From UMGS1370 sp046957575 (GTDB lineage: Bacteria; Bacillota; Clostridia; Lachnospirales; Lachnospiraceae), in the NCBI GenBank assembly GCA_046957575.1, contig JBKUOG010000012.1:1-64000 (forward strand): a stretch of 64,000 nt of DNA, written 5' to 3'. Positions 60,840 to 64,000 of this stretch are shown here, piece after piece (within the stretch, counting starts at the first letter, position 1; the number at the start of each line of letters is the position of its first letter). The notes under the pieces are model-generated. The model had not been told where the DNA came from and made no database searches. It was given only the letters and a program-made list of their open reading frames with translations. The position numbers and the translations under genes are program-made.

Positions 60840-60893
60840 AACCTCCGCTTTCCTTTGATAAACTCTTATGATAAATTTATTATATCGGAGGTT
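60840..60893 (-). promoter_or_regulatory. Inverted repeat covering the binding-protein ribosome site
   Basis: The ribosome site CGGAGGTT (60847-60840, minus strand) has an exact complement AACCTCCG at 60893-60886, with a TATAAT-like box at 60884-60879 between. If transcription begins further upstream this could mask the ribosome site; if it starts from the TATAAT it is a DNA palindrome at the promoter. Confidence 0.45.
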
Positions 60894-60949
60894 ATCTGCC
60901 TGTTCTACTTCAATAATTTCATATTTACTATAATATTTTAACTAATTCG

Positions 60950-60993
60950 CAAAAACAGCCTGCACCTTAGCATACTGCCGCGGTACAGGCTGT
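60950..60993 (-). terminator. Terminator after the beta-glucuronidase gene
   Basis: ACAGCCTGTACC and GGTGCAGGCTGT pair (60955-60993) and are followed by T5 on the minus strand, separating the symporter/glucuronidase unit from the ABC/sulfatase operon. Confidence 0.85.
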
Positions 60994-61006
60994 CCTGTTG
61001 TTTCTC

Positions 61007-62827
61007 CTATTCCTTATAATTTTCCGATAATCCCATCCAGCGCTGACGGAAATAAAATGCCGAATCTTTCGGCTGACGCTGTCGGGTAAAAATTCCCTTT
61101 TTATTTCCGTTTACACGCATGATTCCTTCTGTAGTCTGAAAATCAGCAAAGTTCCAAACTAATTCTCCTTTTATAAAATCATATGTGTCAAATACTCTGT
61201 GGTTCATTTCTAAATATTCGTTTTGATATTCCTGACTCCACATAACACTGGGAAGTTTGTGCTCATCTGGCATGGTATCTGCGCCATATTCTGTAAATAT
61301 CATTGGACGCCCATTTAATACCTCTTTCCAGTTATCCAATTCTCTGCGCAACGCCTGTTCAGCGTCTGCCATACTATATCCCCCCATTACATACCAGCCA
61401 TAATAACGGTTTAAGCTAATAAAATCCGCAAATTCCTGACCTCTGCTATTATCTGGCAAACTTGTCATCAAAATCGCATAGGTTCTGGGGCGTTTCTGAA
61501 TATCTAGTTCATGCACCAAATCAAATAATGGTTTGAAGTATTCTTCAGTTCCTTTACTCGTACATTGTGGTTCATTTAAAATACTCCACGCAATCACAGA
61601 AGCATGATTTTTATCACGAATTATCATATCATGCAATGCCTGTTTGTGATTTTCTAACAGTCTAGGCGTTGTATCTTTTTCAAAATAGCCCTGCTGATTT
61701 TGTGTCCCCTGATTAGCGCTTAAAAAATTCGTGATACTTTCCATAAAGCCCACTGCGGGCACCTCATCAATAATCAAAAATCCTTCCTCATCTGCCATCT
61801 GATACAATTCTTCTGCATACGGGTAATGACTGGTACGAAAACAATTAGCACCAATCCACTTCATGCATTCATAATCCCGTTTAACCGTAACAAGGTCAAG
61901 TCCTCTGCCTCTCAAATCTGCGTCTTCATGTTTGCCAAAACCTTTTAAATAAACAGATTTTCCATTAAGAAGAAACTTTCCTTCCTTGATTTCAAAAACT
62001 CTCACGCCAATTTTTTCAAAATATTCATCCAGTACGGTTTCATTATCCATGATGCGAATTACAAAATGATACAGATATGACTTGTGAACATCCCATAAAT
62101 GTACATTTTCAATGTGCAGATTACCCTTTTTTCCTACACTTTCTGCGACTTTTATTCCTTCCTTATCATATACTTCTACTATGCAGTTATGGCTCTCATT
62201 TGTTTCTATTGTATACTCCACATCTGCATCTCGACCATTTAAGTGATGATTCACTGTAAAATCTATAATCTGTTCTTTCGGCAGACAAAGTAGTTTTACA
62301 GGTCTCTGCAGACCTGAATAATTGTAAAAATCAAAATATGGTACCGCCATTTTCTTTCCATTCGACAGCGTTGTTACGGTTCCTGCCGGAAGCATGGCTT
62401 CATTCAATTCATTGTTTACCAGAACCGTAAGTTTATTATACTGATTATAGTTTACCAGAGCTGCTATTTCTGCATTAAAAGGAAGGAATCCGCCCTCATG
62501 GTATGCTGCTTCCACGCCATTTACAAACACACGCGCCCGATGGGTTGCAGATCCAAACCGAATAGTTACATCTTGTCCTTCCCATTCTCCTGGTACAAAA
62601 AAGTCTGTTTCATACCAAAAATCACCGCAATATTCTCTGCTGTCTTTATCAGTAAATAAATCACAGAAAGAAGATGGTACCGGCATTAAAACCGGCGACG
62701 GCAAGCCATTTGTCCACCCAGATGCACTTCCTACACTTTCCGGATCAAATTGAAACTTCCACATACCGTCTAATGAAACAGTACGCCTAGAACTTGTAGA
62801 AACTGGATACAGTAATGAATTTTTCAT
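61007..62827 (-). CDS. uidA: Beta-glucuronidase (GH2)
   Basis: 606 aa, co-linear with E. coli UidA. GH2 sugar-binding domain (REYCGDFWYETDFFVPGEW), immunoglobulin domain, TIM barrel with acid/base E419 (WSILNEPQ) and nucleophile E513 (IFTEYGADT), and the N575-x-K577 motif (GNKKGIFTR) that recognises the glucuronate carboxylate and separates these enzymes from galactosidases. No signal peptide. Removes terminal beta-glucuronic acid from host glycans or conjugates. GGAGG precedes the ATG, 19 nt after the symporter stop. Confidence 0.94.
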   Translation of the reverse strand: MKNSLLYPVSTSSRRTVSLDGMWKFQFDPESVGSASGWTNGLPSPVLMPVPSSFCDLFTDKDSREYCGDFWYETDFFVPGEWEGQDVTIRFGSATHRARVFVNGVEAAYHEGGFLPFNAEIAALVNYNQYNKLTVLVNNELNEAMLPAGTVTTLSNGKKMAVPYFDFYNYSGLQRPVKLLCLPKEQIIDFTVNHHLNGRDADVEYTIETNESHNCIVEVYDKEGIKVAESVGKKGNLHIENVHLWDVHKSYLYHFVIRIMDNETVLDEYFEKIGVRVFEIKEGKFLLNGKSVYLKGFGKHEDADLRGRGLDLVTVKRDYECMKWIGANCFRTSHYPYAEELYQMADEEGFLIIDEVPAVGFMESITNFLSANQGTQNQQGYFEKDTTPRLLENHKQALHDMIIRDKNHASVIAWSILNEPQCTSKGTEEYFKPLFDLVHELDIQKRPRTYAILMTSLPDNSRGQEFADFISLNRYYGWYVMGGYSMADAEQALRRELDNWKEVLNGRPMIFTEYGADTMPDEHKLPSVMWSQEYQNEYLEMNHRVFDTYDFIKGELVWNFADFQTTEGIMRVNGNKKGIFTRQRQPKDSAFYFRQRWMGLSENYKE

Positions 62828-62846
62828 AGGGTTTTACCTCCAAGTA

Positions 62847-64000
62847 TTACTTTGTTTCTTTTGCTTTTCTCTCTGCCAAAACACTCTGGATTTCTGCCAT
62901 TTTCTCTTTTGTAAGCGGATAAAATTTCATAGAAATCAATGTTGCCACCTGTCCTAAAAACAGCGGTACTGTGGACATAATCATAATAGTCCAGTAGAAT
63001 TTATCACTAATCCAGGTATTAGTAGCCAACTGCTGACTGCCTACACCTGCTATTACCATTGCCGCTCCTGCTATTGTGGTGCTGAAAGCTGACACAATTT
63101 TATCTACAAATGTGAAAATGGTTCCCACAATCCCTGGTATAAATTTTCCAGAACGATATGTTTCATAGTCAGCACAATCAGCAATTAGTGGGTTCATTAA
63201 ACCTGTAATCGTCTGGGTAAGCAGATTCTTTAATGCCATTAATCCCAAAAACAGCCACATTGTCTCTGGTCTTGCTCCTACTGCAAGCATTAAAGCAAGT
63301 ACAACCATACTGACTGCCGTATAGCAAACCAGAGGTTTTTTCTGACCCCATTTTCGGGCAAAGTTTACTAATACTACTCCTAACAAAATATTAGGAATCA
63401 TTGTTACAGAGCTAAAAATTCCGCTCAGTTCATTGTTGAGCAGCAAATTGGAAAAAATGTATACAGTAAATGTGTTCTGAATCATCGTCCCCAACTTATC
63501 TGTAGAAGCAGCCACCACTAACATCTGCAAAGCGCGATTGTTTTTAAGAACATTCCACATGTCTTTAAATCCCACCTGCTGTTTTCCAATGTTTCCAAAG
63601 TTTTCATGTACATCACATCTGCGCAGTCCGATAACAGACAGTATGGTAGCAACTCCCATCATTGCAATATAAACCCAGACAATATCTTTCCATAATTGAG
63701 GATCAATCATCTGTTTCTCATATCGCGGCGCCATGATAGTACTCATAAGCAAGGGAAGAAGCGCATTCATTACCCCATTTGTAATCATCTGATATTGTGC
63801 AAACAATGGCCTTTGTTTTGGATCCTTGGTTAAAATTGCCTGTGCTGCTCGTGTGGATGTCGTCTGAAATGTATAACCAATGATATAAATAGCATATAAA
63901 ATAATTGTCCAAGTATACTTTACTCCTGAACTCCAGTTGGTCGGCGTATTAAAAATCAAAAGCATAGGAATTGCCATTATAAAATATCCTGCAACAATAA
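62847..64000 (-). CDS. GPH-family glycoside/hexuronide:cation symporter (partial, 5' end outside window)
   Basis: The visible C-terminal ~380 residues of an MFS/GPH transporter. About nine to ten hydrophobic segments; STRAAQAILTKDPKQRPLF (the loop region typical of GPH proteins), and the ending LTKEKMAEIQSVLAERKAKE. The frame stays open through position 64000 (IVAGYFIMAIPMLL), so the start is off the window. Position directly before uidA parallels E. coli uidB, making glucuronide uptake likely. Confidence 0.88.
   Translation of the reverse strand, partial: IVAGYFIMAIPMLLIFNTPTNWSSGVKYTWTIILYAIYIIGYTFQTTSTRAAQAILTKDPKQRPLFAQYQMITNGVMNALLPLLMSTIMAPRYEKQMIDPQLWKDIVWVYIAMMGVATILSVIGLRRCDVHENFGNIGKQQVGFKDMWNVLKNNRALQMLVVAASTDKLGTMIQNTFTVYIFSNLLLNNELSGIFSSVTMIPNILLGVVLVNFARKWGQKKPLVCYTAVSMVVLALMLAVGARPETMWLFLGLMALKNLLTQTITGLMNPLIADCADYETYRSGKFIPGIVGTIFTFVDKIVSAFSTTIAGAAMVIAGVGSQQLATNTWISDKFYWTIMIMSTVPLFLGQVATLISMKFYPLTKEKMAEIQSVLAERKAKETK

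Overview
The window looks like a chromosomal segment of a spore-forming, low-to-medium GC gut Firmicute, most likely a Lachnospiraceae/Clostridia member. This is inferred from gene content: spoVG, a YyaC-type spore protease, yhaM, mutS2, a GlgC/GlgD pair, ROK glucokinase, GW/choline-binding-like wall repeats, YesMN regulators, zinc-ribbon Ser/Thr kinases, and GGAGG ribosome sites with TTGACA/TATAAT-type promoters. I could not run any search, so family names rest on motifs and recall. I saw no rRNA, tRNA, CRISPR array or prophage.

Layout. 0.2-3.9 kb: a LytTR regulator, then a mobile-element graveyard with an internally deleted IS3 orfB, an Rpn/PD-(D/E)XK nuclease gene whose natural start appears to have become ATT, a DDE transposase tail abutting an IS110 tail on the opposite strand, and a second Rpn tail. 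3.8-7.6 kb: minus-strand set of a 23S rRNA uracil methyltransferase, YhaM exoribonuclease and an HtrA/PDZ protein that has lost its catalytic triad. 7.7-14.3 kb: plus-strand mutS2, an OmpR/HK two-component system and two translationally coupled secreted wall-binding proteins. 14.4-19.8 kb: minus-strand glucokinase, a DUF5711 membrane protein, a LysM membrane protein, YyaC and a lipoprotein.

20.0-31.8 kb is the most distinctive region: a minus-strand phospho-signalling island of two FHA proteins, two PP2C phosphatases, a VWA-FHA membrane protein, a kinase fused to an extracellular solute-binding-protein domain, a PASTA pseudokinase and a PASTA kinase, followed by a secreted wall-binding protein. 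It carries the parts for writing, erasing and reading phospho-Thr plus several outside-facing sensor domains. I find no single known system that matches this exact combination; the nearest recalled relative is the vWA/PP2C/kinase TerY-P triad. An assembly gap of 100 N lies in a 30-bp tandem repeat inside the pseudokinase gene and artificially breaks its frame.

32-40 kb: a LacI-controlled catabolic locus with TRAP transporter DctPQM, two SDR dehydrogenases, a fumarate-reductase-like flavoprotein and a cupin. Its first gene has a strong promoter with two LacI/cre-like operators. 40.3-50.5 kb: spoVG, glgCD, asnS, a YhaO/YhaN nuclease-ATPase pair bracketed by two copies of an undescribed direct repeat, ridA, a coiled-coil membrane protein and a small conserved protein.

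50.5-64.0 kb: a minus-strand locus for sulfated, glucuronic-acid-containing glycans. It has a GPH symporter (running off the window), beta-glucuronidase, an ABC sugar importer without ATPase, two Cys-type sulfatases, a YesM/YesN two-component system and a GH43 enzyme. The likely logic is import by ABC or symporter, desulfation, and cleavage by glucuronidase and GH43, under YesMN control.
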